In this document: piece by piece, positions 35,903 through 45,496 of the stretch | How the letters are laid out: every line of letters starts with the position of its first letter | How positions within the stretch are numbered: the first letter of the stretch is position 1 | Virus record (IMG/VR): IMGVR_UViG_3300032307_000723 | Span: 1 to 64,000 of that record | Reading direction: 5' to 3' (one strand) | Origin: a virus | DNA length: 64,000 bases | Made by a program: the position numbers and the translations under genes | The notes under the pieces: generated by a model | Databases searched by the model: none | What the model saw: only the letters and a program-made list of their open reading frames with translations | What the model was told of the DNA's origin: nothing

Positions 35903-37222
35903 ATGAAATTTACACCATTATTAAAGTCAATAATTTTAGAACAGTCAAAGTTTGAATTTTTATCTAATAAGTACTTACAACCTAAGGTTAATAAAGAAGG
36001 TAAGAAGTTAAAACCAAAATTAACGCAACAAGAGTTAAATTCTTTTGTGGCCGCTGACCCAACGACTAGATTAAATAATGTTGATTTAGAAAATATGTCT
36101 CAAGATGACTTGGGAAAAATCAAAGCAGGTAAATATGTTGATTGGTTAGTTAACCAATATTTGAATATTAAAACTGAAAGACAACCTGGTGAGAACGGAT
36201 ATGAGCGTGAACTTAAAAATGCTAGAGAAACGTTCATGGAAGACCTTTATAAGGTGACGGATGATTTAAAGAAATTTGAGAGATTCAAAAATAAAATCAA
36301 AGGAGAAAAAGATATTAATAAATTAACTGCGGACCAATTATATGATGCGGTTAAAGATTTTGATTTGACTTTGGCAACTACAACTAAATCAGAAAGAAAA
36401 TCAGCAGAAGTTCATCCTGGTGCCAAAATGGTTTATGATGGTCCTAATTGGAGAGTTGTTGAGATTGAAGATAAGGGTCCGGTAGGTAAAGAGGCGGCTT
36501 GTTTCTACGGAGGTAATAACCAAGAGACAAGATGGTGTACTTCAACTCCGGGAACTGACCAATGGTTTAATCGTTATATTAAAGATGGGCCTTTATATGT
36601 GGTTTATAATCCTAATGATACGGATATAGCGCCAACAACAGGGTTACCTAAAAATAGATATCAATTCCATTTCCCATCGAATCAATTCATGGATAAGGAT
36701 GATAGAGACCAAAACTTAGTTCAGTTACTAACAGGTCCGATGGAAGACTTAAAAGAATTCTTCAAACCTGAGTTTGCTAAGGGACTTACAGTTGGTGGGG
36801 AAAAATTGGTTATTGATAGTTTCACTCATGGTGCGGTTGGTAAATTTATTGCATTGTATGGGTTAGATGATTTAATTAATAATTTACCTCAAACTCTTAA
36901 AGAATTCCAAATTCAAAATAGAGATAGTAAATCTGATATTATTATTAATATACCACAAGAAATTGGTAAATTTAAAGATTTAGAGATGATTATGTTAGAT
37001 AATTGTGTGGATAGTATTCCGGATTCTATTTGTGATTTACCTAATCTTAGATTTTTAGCGTTGATTAATAATCAAAGATTGAAATCAGTACCGGAATGTG
37101 TTGTTAATTTACCGTCGTTATTATTCCTTAACTTGAAAGGTAGTCCAAATGTTGAGGTACCTCAAAAGATTAGAGAAAAAGGGACCGACATGGGCGGTGG
37201 AATGTGGGACTTACAAGACTAA
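35903..37222 (+). CDS. WCT-motif protein with leucine-rich repeats
   Basis: 439 residues. The N-terminus MKFTPLLKSIILEQSKFEFL precedes a helical region; the WCT core (about residues 175-270) reads YGGNNQETRWCTSTPGTDQW with Cys212 and then RYIKDGPLYVVYNP and YQFHFPSNQFMDKDD. The C-terminal ~120 residues carry leucine-rich repeats (LEMIMLDNCVDSIPDSICDL; LRFLALINNQRLKSVPECVV; LLFLNLKG). LRRs bind proteins, so the WCT core may be directed to a partner. Function unknown. Confidence 0.65.
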   Translation: MKFTPLLKSIILEQSKFEFLSNKYLQPKVNKEGKKLKPKLTQQELNSFVAADPTTRLNNVDLENMSQDDLGKIKAGKYVDWLVNQYLNIKTERQPGENGYERELKNARETFMEDLYKVTDDLKKFERFKNKIKGEKDINKLTADQLYDAVKDFDLTLATTTKSERKSAEVHPGAKMVYDGPNWRVVEIEDKGPVGKEAACFYGGNNQETRWCTSTPGTDQWFNRYIKDGPLYVVYNPNDTDIAPTTGLPKNRYQFHFPSNQFMDKDDRDQNLVQLLTGPMEDLKEFFKPEFAKGLTVGGEKLVIDSFTHGAVGKFIALYGLDDLINNLPQTLKEFQIQNRDSKSDIIINIPQEIGKFKDLEMIMLDNCVDSIPDSICDLPNLRFLALINNQRLKSVPECVVNLPSLLFLNLKGSPNVEVPQKIREKGTDMGGGMWDLQD

Positions 37223-37231
37223 TTAAAAAAT

Positions 37232-37579
37232 ATGAATGTAGATATAGAAGTTTATTTGAGTGGTATAGTTAAATTCTTTAAGGACAATCCAAAAGATTTG
37301 TTAAGTTTGGTACCGAAAGATAAAGAAGATGACTTCTACTTAATGTTGAGAAAATATTCTTGTGATAATCATGAAAAAGGTGAGGACTATGTCCTAACCC
37401 GAAATCAAATTCTTGAAATATGTGTCCAGCTGAATGACCCGAAAAAAGTTTTACAAGATGCAAAACTAATTGAGGTTGACGAGTTGGACGATTTAAAATC
37501 AAGATTAGATAAGGCACTCAAAGAAGAAGAATATGAGGAGGCTGCGAAACTCAGAGATAAGATAAAAGAAATTTCTTAA
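37232..37579 (+). CDS. Small protein with C-terminal UVR motif
   Basis: 115 residues. The last ~30 residues (DLKSRLDKALKEEEYEEAAK, LRDKIKE) match the UVR motif that mediates UvrB-UvrC contact and occurs in Clp-associated proteins such as McsA. The N-terminal ~80 residues are unrecognised. The motif could tether it to a host UVR-binding protein. A terminator follows. Confidence 0.6.
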   Translation: MNVDIEVYLSGIVKFFKDNPKDLLSLVPKDKEDDFYLMLRKYSCDNHEKGEDYVLTRNQILEICVQLNDPKKVLQDAKLIEVDELDDLKSRLDKALKEEEYEEAAKLRDKIKEIS

Positions 37580-37590
37580 AATTATAAAAA

Positions 37591-37620
37591 AAAAGGAGAA
37601 CAACATAGTTCTCCTTTTTT
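37591..37620 (+). terminator. Intrinsic terminator
   Basis: AAAAGGAGAAC / GTTCTCCTTTT stem (11 bp) with an AACATA loop and a T-run. Confidence 0.85.
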
Positions 37621-37629
37621 ATTTTTTAT

Positions 37630-37637
37630 TATCTTTG
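37630..37637 (+). promoter_or_regulatory. Host-type -7 element giving a near-leaderless transcript
   Basis: TATCTTTG directly after a terminator; the predicted start of transcription coincides with the ATG at 37644. A TTTG -33 element is not evident. Confidence 0.5.
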
Positions 37638-37643
37638 TCCCCT

Positions 37644-39317
37644 ATGAGACAAGAGATTTTAAAATACCAGTATGAAGAATACCTTACGATAACTCATAAG
37701 GATTCGAACCCTATTGATTATAGGGTACCTCAAACAATACCTACAGATTCTTGGTTGGATGATATATTTGATAATAAAACAGAAAGACCTGGTTCACCAC
37801 CTTCAACCAAAAGACCATTGTTCATTGTTGATACCATTCATAATAATGATGAGGAAAAATATGTTGAGAATTATGGTAATCCTATGTGTACTGTTAGGAA
37901 AGACTACGTAATGGTGGTAATCGAACGGGATGGGGATAAACTCGCTTTGAAATTATTTTATGGTGGGAAGTCGAGGACTAAAGGTACCTCATACTTTAGA
38001 GTTAAAAAGAATGTTGAATATATCACCGTGAATACAAAAACCGGTGATGTTTATAACGGGTACCTAAAAGGGTTTCAAAAAAAGAGAAACTATTCTAAAA
38101 AAGTTAGAAGAAATTATTTTTCGGATTGTTCTTTAGAAAGTATGAAATCTAAAATAAGGAATTATTTAGGGGTCTTTAAAATTGAGAACGCTACTTCAAT
38201 TGCTAGTGATTTTGTGAATGTCTTTATTGATGAGATTGATAAAAAACAATATGATAACCTAAAAATTGATGATAGGTTATTCAAATTTTATTTGGATAAA
38301 AGAAGTATTAAGTACCCTAATAATTTTGGCGCGTATAAAAATCATTTAATCGGACCGTCAATCAGAAAAAAACTTAAAAAGAATGGTGGTAAATTAGTTG
38401 ATGCATTTATGAGTGAACATAATTTACAAGGTAAGGTTTTGAAGAAATCATTACATGAATGTGAAAGAATTACTCTTGATTCTTATAATTATGCTCGAAA
38501 TGTTTTTGGGGGTGATAAGTTGAACCAAGATTCAGGGGTTATTGTTCCATTGTTGGAGTCCTTAACTCATGTTAATAATCCAACTGTGGGTGATAGGTTA
38601 AAAGAAGTTATGACATCTAGTGAAATGGATAGATACTATCGTGCTTTTAAAGAAGTGTTTGTTAATTCTAATATGGATACCTATACACTATCTGACCACG
38701 TTAGAATGTATTTAGAATTAAAACAATATGGTGTTGATGTTAAATGGAATGCGACTAATAGTACTGAATTCCATAATGAGCATTTAGATTGGACCGATAA
38801 AATATCTCATTATAGAAATGGAGCTTATACGAGAATTTATCCGGAGATTCTTCATGAATTATTGTCTAAGAATGTTGGTGAATACACTCCGGTTTTATTG
38901 ACCACATCTCAAGAATATAATGAAGAGAGTGCAACACAATCGAATTGTGTTAAAGGATATGTTGGAAGACCTGAGTCAATTATTGTTTCGTTAAGAAAAG
39001 ATAATGAACGTGCAACCATCGAATATAAAGTTAATTTAGTTAATGATGTTGTTACAATTAACAGAGTTCAATCTTTAGGTAAACGCAATCAGTCATTAGA
39101 TTCTAAATGGAATGATGTAATGTTGAGTTTAGATAATATAATGTTATCTTTCCTTAAACATAAAAATTTTGAATTAGTTAAGGTAATTAAAGAAAATGGT
39201 ATGGGTATGAAGATAAACTCAGATTCTAATTGGATTTTAAGTTCTTGGGGTTCAATGGTGTTACAATGGGATAATCCAATGATAAACGCCAATAATTATA
39301 ATGGGTTTTTTATATGA
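37644..39317 (+). CDS. PcfJ-like large phage protein
   Basis: 557 residues from the ATG at 37644; a TTG start nine bases earlier lies within the promoter. The C-terminal part has SATQSNCVKGYVGRPESIIV followed by SLRKDNERATIEYKV, the N-C-V-x-x-Y ... I-x-S-L-R ... A-T-I-E pattern of PcfJ-like proteins known from conjugative elements and phages. The rest is unrecognised, mostly helical. The Cys-containing motif superficially resembles the WCT motif of three other proteins here. Function unknown. Confidence 0.6.
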   Translation: MRQEILKYQYEEYLTITHKDSNPIDYRVPQTIPTDSWLDDIFDNKTERPGSPPSTKRPLFIVDTIHNNDEEKYVENYGNPMCTVRKDYVMVVIERDGDKLALKLFYGGKSRTKGTSYFRVKKNVEYITVNTKTGDVYNGYLKGFQKKRNYSKKVRRNYFSDCSLESMKSKIRNYLGVFKIENATSIASDFVNVFIDEIDKKQYDNLKIDDRLFKFYLDKRSIKYPNNFGAYKNHLIGPSIRKKLKKNGGKLVDAFMSEHNLQGKVLKKSLHECERITLDSYNYARNVFGGDKLNQDSGVIVPLLESLTHVNNPTVGDRLKEVMTSSEMDRYYRAFKEVFVNSNMDTYTLSDHVRMYLELKQYGVDVKWNATNSTEFHNEHLDWTDKISHYRNGAYTRIYPEILHELLSKNVGEYTPVLLTTSQEYNEESATQSNCVKGYVGRPESIIVSLRKDNERATIEYKVNLVNDVVTINRVQSLGKRNQSLDSKWNDVMLSLDNIMLSFLKHKNFELVKVIKENGMGMKINSDSNWILSSWGSMVLQWDNPMINANNYNGFFI

Positions 39318-39649
39318 CAAAATCAAATTACATTGAGAAAATAGAAAAAGGGAATAATGTTTATTTTTCTATTATGGACTTACCTAATGCAACTCCGGAG
39401 TTTTTAAAATTTATTTCAGAGAAATTTGCATTGATTCATAGTATTGCTGAGATGGGGCAAGATTTAAAAATTACTTACAAAGAAAAAATTTACTTAACAA
39501 AACAAGAATTTTATTTATATTTACTAATAACCGATGATGATATCCAAGTAAGAGTTTATTACCAACAAAAACAATTAGACGAACTTAGACTTATTATTGG
39601 ACAACTTTTAAAACAATCAAATTTATGGAAATTACAACAGAAGAATTAA
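39314..39649 (+). CDS. Small unknown protein
   Basis: 111 residues; starts in the stop of the PcfJ-like gene (ATGA) and overlaps thioredoxin by 25 bases, so it is co-translated with both. Alpha/beta pattern, acidic, no recognisable motif. Confidence 0.55.
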   Translation: MTKSNYIEKIEKGNNVYFSIMDLPNATPEFLKFISEKFALIHSIAEMGQDLKITYKEKIYLTKQEFYLYLLITDDDIQVRVYYQQKQLDELRLIIGQLLKQSNLWKLQQKN

Positions 39650-39945
39650 AACAAAAAATTGAAAATGGTGAGAAATTAGTAGTTGATTTCTGGGCCCCGT
39701 GGTGTGGACCATGTAAGATTATGAAACCTATCTTTGAGAAAGTGTCTCAAGAGTATAGAGATGATAACTCAGATGTTCAACTATACACATTAAATGTTGA
39801 AGAGAATAAAGAATTTGCTGCTGAGTTAGGGATTCGTGCTATTCCAACAGTTAAAACATTTGTGGGTGGGGAACAAAAATTCTCAAGTCCGGGTGTGTTA
39901 AGAGAGGATAGAATAAAAGAGTTGGCGACAGAATTATTAAATTAA
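39625..39945 (+). CDS. trxA: Thioredoxin
   Basis: 106 residues, full-length thioredoxin. The active site WCGPC (in FWAPWCGPCKIM) and the cis-Pro loop (IRAIPTVKTF) are intact. It reduces disulphides, and in phages often supplies electrons to ribonucleotide reductase or supports a DNA polymerase. It is followed two bases later by a glutaredoxin, a small redox pair. Confidence 0.92.
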   Translation: MEITTEELKQKIENGEKLVVDFWAPWCGPCKIMKPIFEKVSQEYRDDNSDVQLYTLNVEENKEFAAELGIRAIPTVKTFVGGEQKFSSPGVLREDRIKELATELLN

Positions 39946-39946
39946 T

Positions 39947-40246
39947 ATGAAAGATTTAAATGTTATAGTTTACACAATGAAGGGATGTCCATTCTGTATG
40001 GACTTTAAAGAATTACTTGTTAAAGAGGGTATTGAGTTCTTCGATAGAGATATTGATGATTACAAAGATGAGTATGAAGTTTATACTCAGATAACTGAAA
40101 ATGATATGATACCATCATTGTTAATTATTGAAGGGGATGATGCCAAATACGAGTCATTCTTATATGCCCCTGAAAGAAACTATAACGAATTAACTGAGGC
40201 GGTTGATATCATTAACCAACACAGAAAAAAAGTTGGTATTATCTAA
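39947..40246 (+). CDS. grx: Glutaredoxin
   Basis: 99 residues. CPFC active site in YTMKGCPFCMDF, and the cis-Pro region reads NDMIPSLLIIEGDDAKY instead of the more usual TVPQIFI. It is a monothiol/dithiol reductant, probably coupled to host glutathione-independent systems or to ribonucleotide reductase, since Bacteroidota often lack glutathione. It pairs with the thioredoxin gene. Confidence 0.85.
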   Translation: MKDLNVIVYTMKGCPFCMDFKELLVKEGIEFFDRDIDDYKDEYEVYTQITENDMIPSLLIIEGDDAKYESFLYAPERNYNELTEAVDIINQHRKKVGII

Positions 40247-40998
40247 ACGATTACCAAATTTTTATTTATTTTTTTAATAAAATCATATTCTTCAAGTGGA
40301 TTGAGTAGTTCAAAACTCCAATCCACTTTTTTTAATTCTTTTTCTAACCAAGCCATATCAAAATTAAAAACATCTAAAATCGCTGAGGTTAATGTTTTGT
40401 CTATGAATGTTGAGTTAGATTGTCTTACTGAAAATATTGGTTCATCATTTTCAGTTTTATTTTTTGACATATTAAAAATAAGGGTGTTTACAGGATAGTT
40501 TGTAGGAATACTATAAAAGATATGTTTACCATAATAATAGTGTAACCTGCCTTGTCCTAATGAATAACCATAAGGAAATTCGGAAACAGATACCATATCT
40601 TCATCAGTTATTTCAGTAATCACGTAGTTATAGTCATACGATGATTTTTTATTTTCGTATGATTCAATTTGTTTGTGGTTGTATGAACAATTAGTACTAT
40701 TATGATAAACAAATTCAAAATCAGTTGGTTTATTCATTTTAACTTCATATTCGATTAAGTCTATAGTGTGAGATAATTTGATATCACCTATATTATCCTC
40801 ATATTTTTTAAGAAATTCGTTTAGTATTTCAGACAAATCTAATACTTGATTATAACTTGTTTTTCCTTTTATAATAAAAAAGTTTTTGCAATCAACAACT
40901 TTAATTGTTGACTCTTCATTGTGTGGTATTTTGGATAATATAAAATCCGCAAATAAATTAGTGATTAATATTCTACTCTCAGTATTTTTTAAAACCAT
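40243..40998 (-). CDS. Unknown minus-strand protein
   Basis: 251 residues, convergent with glutaredoxin (stops overlap by four bases). Features: VVDCKNFFIIKGKTSYNQVL near the N-terminus and a glycine/aromatic-rich block YGYSLGQGRLHYYYGKHIFY followed by NYPVNTLIFNMS. The first block vaguely recalls the N-domain of methionine adenosyltransferase, but the conserved His and metal residues are not evident, so I leave it unassigned. No promoter recognised in the 125 bases upstream. Confidence 0.55.
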   Translation of the reverse strand: MVLKNTESRILITNLFADFILSKIPHNEESTIKVVDCKNFFIIKGKTSYNQVLDLSEILNEFLKKYEDNIGDIKLSHTIDLIEYEVKMNKPTDFEFVYHNSTNCSYNHKQIESYENKKSSYDYNYVITEITDEDMVSVSEFPYGYSLGQGRLHYYYGKHIFYSIPTNYPVNTLIFNMSKNKTENDEPIFSVRQSNSTFIDKTLTSAILDVFNFDMAWLEKELKKVDWSFELLNPLEEYDFIKKINKNLVIV

Positions 40999-41093
40999 TG
41001 TAAATTATGATAAGTGTTTAATGTTTTGGAAATTATAGTAAAATTAAAAAATAAAACGAATAGTTATTAAATTGAAATAACCACATTCCTTCG

Positions 41094-41101
41094 TATTTAT
41101 A
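41094..41101 (+). promoter_or_regulatory. TATTTATA late-type promoter motif
   Basis: TATTTATAAGTTAAG, 22 bases before the first collagen-fibre ATG; it would drive all three fibre genes. Confidence 0.6.
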
Positions 41102-41123
41102 AGTTAAGTGAAACAAAGTTTTA

Positions 41124-43430
41124 ATGGCTAAAAATATATTAATAGTACCGAGTAATACAATTGCCCCTCAACCGGACAATATTCCTTATATTGATTTTGA
41201 GAACACTGGTTTAATCAAATTGAATGTTCGAGGTAATGGTGATATTGTATTTAGTAGCGCAACAGAAGATGAAGTACTTTTTATTAATGATAAGCAAGTA
41301 AAAACTGGAAATAATCTTAATGTAAAAGATTATTTTGCTGTTAACGGTACTCAAGTTATAAATGGTACAGGGAATTGGATTGGTCCGACAACTAATATTG
41401 CGGGTGCTCAAGGTCCTACGGGTGCGAAAGGGACTACAGGTGATGGAGGTGCAACGGGAAACACCGGTGCTCCGGGTGCTAATAGTGCGGTTTCAGGTGC
41501 TCCGGGTCCAACAGGCCCTACCGGTTCTCAAGGTCCAATAGGAAATAATGGAATTTCGGGTTCCACAGGTTCTATCGGTTCAACAGGACCAACAGGACCC
41601 AAAGGTTCTCAAGGAGCTACGGGTAATATAGGTTCACAAGGTCCAAAGGGGCCTCAAGGTTCTCAAGGACCAAAAGGGGCGACGGGACCAACCGGTAGTG
41701 CAGGGGCGACTGGTGATGCAGGACCTACAGGACCAAAAGGTTCTGTTGGAACAACAGGTGATGGAGGTGCTTCTACAGGATTTCCGGGATTTCCCGGACC
41801 ACAAGGTTCCCAAGGTTCTCAAGGAGTGCAAGGTTCTCAAGGGGCAACAGGAAATACAGGTGCTCAAGGACCTACAGGTGCTCAAGGTGCGACAGGTAAT
41901 ACAGGTGCCCAAGGAATTATTGGACCACAGGGTGCTCAAGGACTACAAGGTGCTCAAGGTGCGACAGGTAATACAGGTGCTCTTGGACCACAAGGAAACA
42001 CTGGTGCGACAGGATTTATAGGACCCACAGGTAATACAGGTGCTCAAGGACCTACGGGTGGTACAGGTGCTGCCGGCCCACAAGGAGCGACAGGAAATAC
42101 AGGAGCGGTAGGTCCAACAGGTAATACAGGATTTACAGGACCTACGGGTAATCCGGGGGCGACGGGACATACAGGTGCCCAAGGTCCACAAGGTCTACAA
42201 GGTGCTCAAGGGACTACAGGTCCTGTGGGTACTCAAGGAAGTAAAGGTCCACAAGGACCACAAGGAACTCAAGGTTCACAAGGTGCAACAGGATTTGTTG
42301 GACCTACCGGACCTACCGGACCCCAAGGATTACAAGGTTCTCAGGGAGCAACAGGAGAGAAAGGGCCAACTGGTGCCCAAGGTCCAAAAGGATTTACAGG
42401 GCCAACAGGACCCACCGGTAATACCGGAGCCCAAGGGCCTACAGGTCCTCAAGGTGCCCAAGGTCCTACAGGTGCAACAGGACCTGCCGGAGCTCAAGGG
42501 TCTCAAGGGGCGGTAGGAAATACGGGTGCTCAAGGAACTAAAGGTCCTCAAGGTCCTCAAGGTGCTCAAGGGGGTGCAGGTCCTCAAGGTGCACAAGGAG
42601 GTCAAGGTTCTCAAGGTTCTCAAGGTGGTCAAGGTTCTCAAGGTGCTCAAGGTGGTCAAGGTTCTCAAGGGGCTCCAAGACTTGGACCCCAAGGAAATCA
42701 AGGAGCTCCAGGTCCAGCAGGTGCTACAGGTGCTCAAGGTCCTCTAGGGGCTCAAGGAGCGACACAACCTACAGGCCCTCAAGGTGCCCAAGGTGCTCAA
42801 GGGTCTCAAGGGGCTTCAGGTACTGCGGCGGCTACTTGTACAACGGCTACATTAAATTATTGGAATGATTGTAGTGAACCGTGTGCCGGTTTTAAAGGGG
42901 GTACTATCACTTATTATCAACAAACAGGTTCAGGTGACCCTTATCCAACTTATAAATTTAGAACCCTTTCAAACTGTCAGAATAGTACGTGTGATTGGAA
43001 TACATATATACCAGTATCAGGGGCTAGAAACTTTTTTTGTACAATTTTAGACCCTGATTGTGGGTTTTTTGTTAACCAATATGATTGTTTTGCCTATTCG
43101 GATGTTAAACTTAAAGATGGTATAGAAACACTTGAAGGTGCGTTAGAAAACATTATGAAAATTAATGCGGTTGAATATGATTGGAATGAAAAATTAGGTC
43201 CTGACAGATATCAATTTTATTTAAATCAAGATAAATTACATACAATCGGTTTGATTGCTCAAAATGTTAGATTATATTATCCTGAAGCCGTAAGAATGAA
43301 TGATGATGGGTATTACTCTGTCGACTATCAAAAATTAAATTCAGTCTTAATTGAGGGTATCAAAGATTTACAATATGAGATAGATGAAATGGATAAAGAA
43401 CTAAACAAAATTGAATTAATACTTAGTTAA
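41124..43430 (+). CDS. Collagen-like tail fibre with C-terminal S74 chaperone
   Basis: 768 residues. Residues 1-~90 form a beta-rich N-domain, probably the attachment end. About residues 90-570 are Gly-X-Y collagen repeats ([13 protein letters not shown]-like, later [10 protein letters not shown]). A short Cys-rich segment ([11 protein letters not shown]) leads to an intramolecular chaperone/peptidase S74 domain, [20 protein letters not shown], where Ser659 and Lys664 match the catalytic Ser-Lys dyad and IGLIAQNV is the typical core. The domain trimerises the fibre and cuts itself off before Ser659. Its stop overlaps the next start (TAATG). Confidence 0.82.
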   Translation: MAKNILIVPSNTIAPQPDNIPYIDFENTGLIKLNVRGNGDIVFSSATEDEVLFINDKQVKTGNNLNVKDYFAVNGTQVINGTGNWIGPTTNIAGAQGPTGAKGTTGDGGATGNTGAPGANSAVSGAPGPTGPTGSQGPIGNNGISGSTGSIGSTGPTGPKGSQGATGNIGSQGPKGPQGSQGPKGATGPTGSAGATGDAGPTGPKGSVGTTGDGGASTGFPGFPGPQGSQGSQGVQGSQGATGNTGAQGPTGAQGATGNTGAQGIIGPQGAQGLQGAQGATGNTGALGPQGNTGATGFIGPTGNTGAQGPTGGTGAAGPQGATGNTGAVGPTGNTGFTGPTGNPGATGHTGAQGPQGLQGAQGTTGPVGTQGSKGPQGPQGTQGSQGATGFVGPTGPTGPQGLQGSQGATGEKGPTGAQGPKGFTGPTGPTGNTGAQGPTGPQGAQGPTGATGPAGAQGSQGAVGNTGAQGTKGPQGPQGAQGGAGPQGAQGGQGSQGSQGGQGSQGAQGGQGSQGAPRLGPQGNQGAPGPAGATGAQGPLGAQGATQPTGPQGAQGAQGSQGASGTAAATCTTATLNYWNDCSEPCAGFKGGTITYYQQTGSGDPYPTYKFRTLSNCQNSTCDWNTYIPVSGARNFFCTILDPDCGFFVNQYDCFAYSDVKLKDGIETLEGALENIMKINAVEYDWNEKLGPDRYQFYLNQDKLHTIGLIAQNVRLYYPEAVRMNDDGYYSVDYQKLNSVLIEGIKDLQYEIDEMDKELNKIELILS

Positions 43431-45496
43431 TGGCGAATATTATTATATACCCACAAGGTAATGTTGGAAATACCGACCCTAACATAATTTTTGATGATGG
43501 GTCATCTAAGTTGCAATTTAATGTTAAGAATGGTTTCTTATCTCTATCGTCATCAACAATTAGTGATGGTGTTAATATCGGTCCTCAAAATGTTGTGGTT
43601 TCAGGTACTTCAATTACAGGACCAAGTGCTTCATTAGTTGTAGGTGGGGTTCAAATGATTAATAGTTCAGCCGTATGGGTTGGACCTCCTGAACCATTAA
43701 TAGGTTTCCAAGGTGCTCAAGGTGCTCAGGGAGCTAAAGGTAATACAGGTGCTCAAGGTGCTCAAGGTGCTCAAGGTCCCGTAGGGGCTCAAGGTTTTCA
43801 AGGTTTTACAGGACCTACAGGGTTTGTCGGACCACAAGGACCTCAAGGAGCGCAAGGAGCTCAAGGGTTTCAAGGTTCCACCGGACCAACAGGTGATACC
43901 GGAGTTCAAGGTGCTCAGGGTTCTGCGGGATTTACAGGGCCAACAGGAATTCCGGGAGAGGTTGGACCAACAGGTGATGCTGGTCTTACAGGTGCCCAAG
44001 GTTCTCAAGGTTCTCAAGGACCTACAGGTAATACAGGTGCTCAAGGGGCTAAAGGTCCACAGGGTGCTCAAGGACCTCAAGGAGCACAGGGGCCAAAAGG
44101 ATTTGTTGGACCTACAGGACCTACAGGACCACAAGGTAGTCAAGGTGCACAAGGTGTGAATGCCGGTGCCACAGGTCCACAAGGGTCTCAAGGTCCACAA
44201 GGGTCTCAAGGACCTACAAGTGGTGTTCAAGGTTCCCAAGGAGGTCAAGGTGCTCAAGGTTCCCAAGGTGCTCAAGGTGCTCAAGGTGCTGTTCAAGGTG
44301 CCCAAGGTTCTCAAGGTGCCCAAGGTTCCCAAGGTGCTCAAGGAGCTAATAGTAGTGTCCAAGGTGCTCAAGGTTCCCAAGGTGCTCAAGGTTCTCAAGG
44401 GGGTCAAGGTGCACAAGGTGCGGTTCAAGGTGCTCAAGGTGCTCAAGGTGTTCAAGGTGCTCAAGGTTCCCAAGGTGCTCAAGGTGCAAATGCAGGTGCT
44501 ACAGGACCTCAAGGTGCCCAAGGAGGACCAGGTGCTCCGGGTGCTCCCGGTACAAATTCCGTAGTTTCAGGTGCTCCGGGTCCAACAGGTCCTACCGGTG
44601 CTCAAGGAGCTCAGGGTGCAACACAAGGTGCACCTGGATTTACAGGACCTACAGGTAGCCAAGGTTCTCAAGGGGCGGGTAGTATTATTATGGGGGCAAC
44701 CGGACCACAAGGTTCTCAAGGGGCAACAGGTAATACAGGTGCTCAAGGTGCAAACGCTGGTGCACCGGGAGTTCCAGGTCCAACCGGAGCACAAGGTGCC
44801 CAAGGACCCGCAACCGCTCCCGGACCACAAGGTTTTCAAGGAAATCAAGGTGCCCAAGGAAACGTAGGAGTCGGTGGTGCTCCGGGTCCATCAGGTACCG
44901 TAGGACCACAAGGTGCTCAAGGGCCTAAAGGACCACAAGGTGCTCAAGGTCCTAAAGGGCCACAAGGTGCTCAAGGTCCTAAAGGACCACAAGGTGCTCA
45001 AAGTGCTCCGGGAGCTTCGGGGGCACAAGGAGCAACAGGTCCTCAAGGAGTGCAAGGTTCTCAAGGGCCACAAGGTTCCCAAGGTGCTCAAGGAGAACTT
45101 AGACAAGGTTCTCAAGGTTCACAAGGAGGTCAAGGGGCTCAAGGTGCTCCATCCGATAAAAGATTAAAAGATAATATAACACCAATGGTAAATGTTTTAG
45201 AGAAAACAACCCAAATTAAAGGTGTTATATTTGAATGGGATAGAGAACATAAAAAAATTAAAGATAATAAATCAATTGTATTCCAAGAGGCTTTCTCAGG
45301 TGATTCAATTGGCTTTATTGCTCAAGATTTAGAAAAAGTGGTACCTGAAATGGTATTTACGGATGATGAAGGTTGGAAAAGTGTTAGTTATGGTCAAATG
45401 GTTAGTTTAGGTATTGGAGGGATTCAAGAACAAAAAAGAAGAGTTGACTCAATATATGAAAGAATAAATAAATTAAAACAAATTACAGGTGTCTGA
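43430..45496 (+). CDS. Collagen-like tail fibre with C-terminal S74 chaperone (second)
   Basis: 688 residues with the same plan: beta-rich N-domain ([20 protein letters not shown]), a long Gly-X-Y run dominated by GAQGSQG units, and an S74 domain beginning [20 protein letters not shown] with Ser575 and Lys580 and the [15 protein letters not shown] core. It starts in the TAA of the preceding gene. N-domain strongly differs from the first fibre, so the two may bind different base proteins, while the C-terminal chaperone is removed after folding. Confidence 0.82.
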   Translation: MANIIIYPQGNVGNTDPNIIFDDGSSKLQFNVKNGFLSLSSSTISDGVNIGPQNVVVSGTSITGPSASLVVGGVQMINSSAVWVGPPEPLIGFQGAQGAQGAKGNTGAQGAQGAQGPVGAQGFQGFTGPTGFVGPQGPQGAQGAQGFQGSTGPTGDTGVQGAQGSAGFTGPTGIPGEVGPTGDAGLTGAQGSQGSQGPTGNTGAQGAKGPQGAQGPQGAQGPKGFVGPTGPTGPQGSQGAQGVNAGATGPQGSQGPQGSQGPTSGVQGSQGGQGAQGSQGAQGAQGAVQGAQGSQGAQGSQGAQGANSSVQGAQGSQGAQGSQGGQGAQGAVQGAQGAQGVQGAQGSQGAQGANAGATGPQGAQGGPGAPGAPGTNSVVSGAPGPTGPTGAQGAQGATQGAPGFTGPTGSQGSQGAGSIIMGATGPQGSQGATGNTGAQGANAGAPGVPGPTGAQGAQGPATAPGPQGFQGNQGAQGNVGVGGAPGPSGTVGPQGAQGPKGPQGAQGPKGPQGAQGPKGPQGAQSAPGASGAQGATGPQGVQGSQGPQGSQGAQGELRQGSQGSQGGQGAQGAPSDKRLKDNITPMVNVLEKTTQIKGVIFEWDREHKKIKDNKSIVFQEAFSGDSIGFIAQDLEKVVPEMVFTDDEGWKSVSYGQMVSLGIGGIQEQKRRVDSIYERINKLKQITGV

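Noticed and set aside
40243-40998. Methionine adenosyltransferase
   Set aside because: One block resembles its N-domain, but the catalytic His, metal-binding Asp and phosphate loops are not evident.
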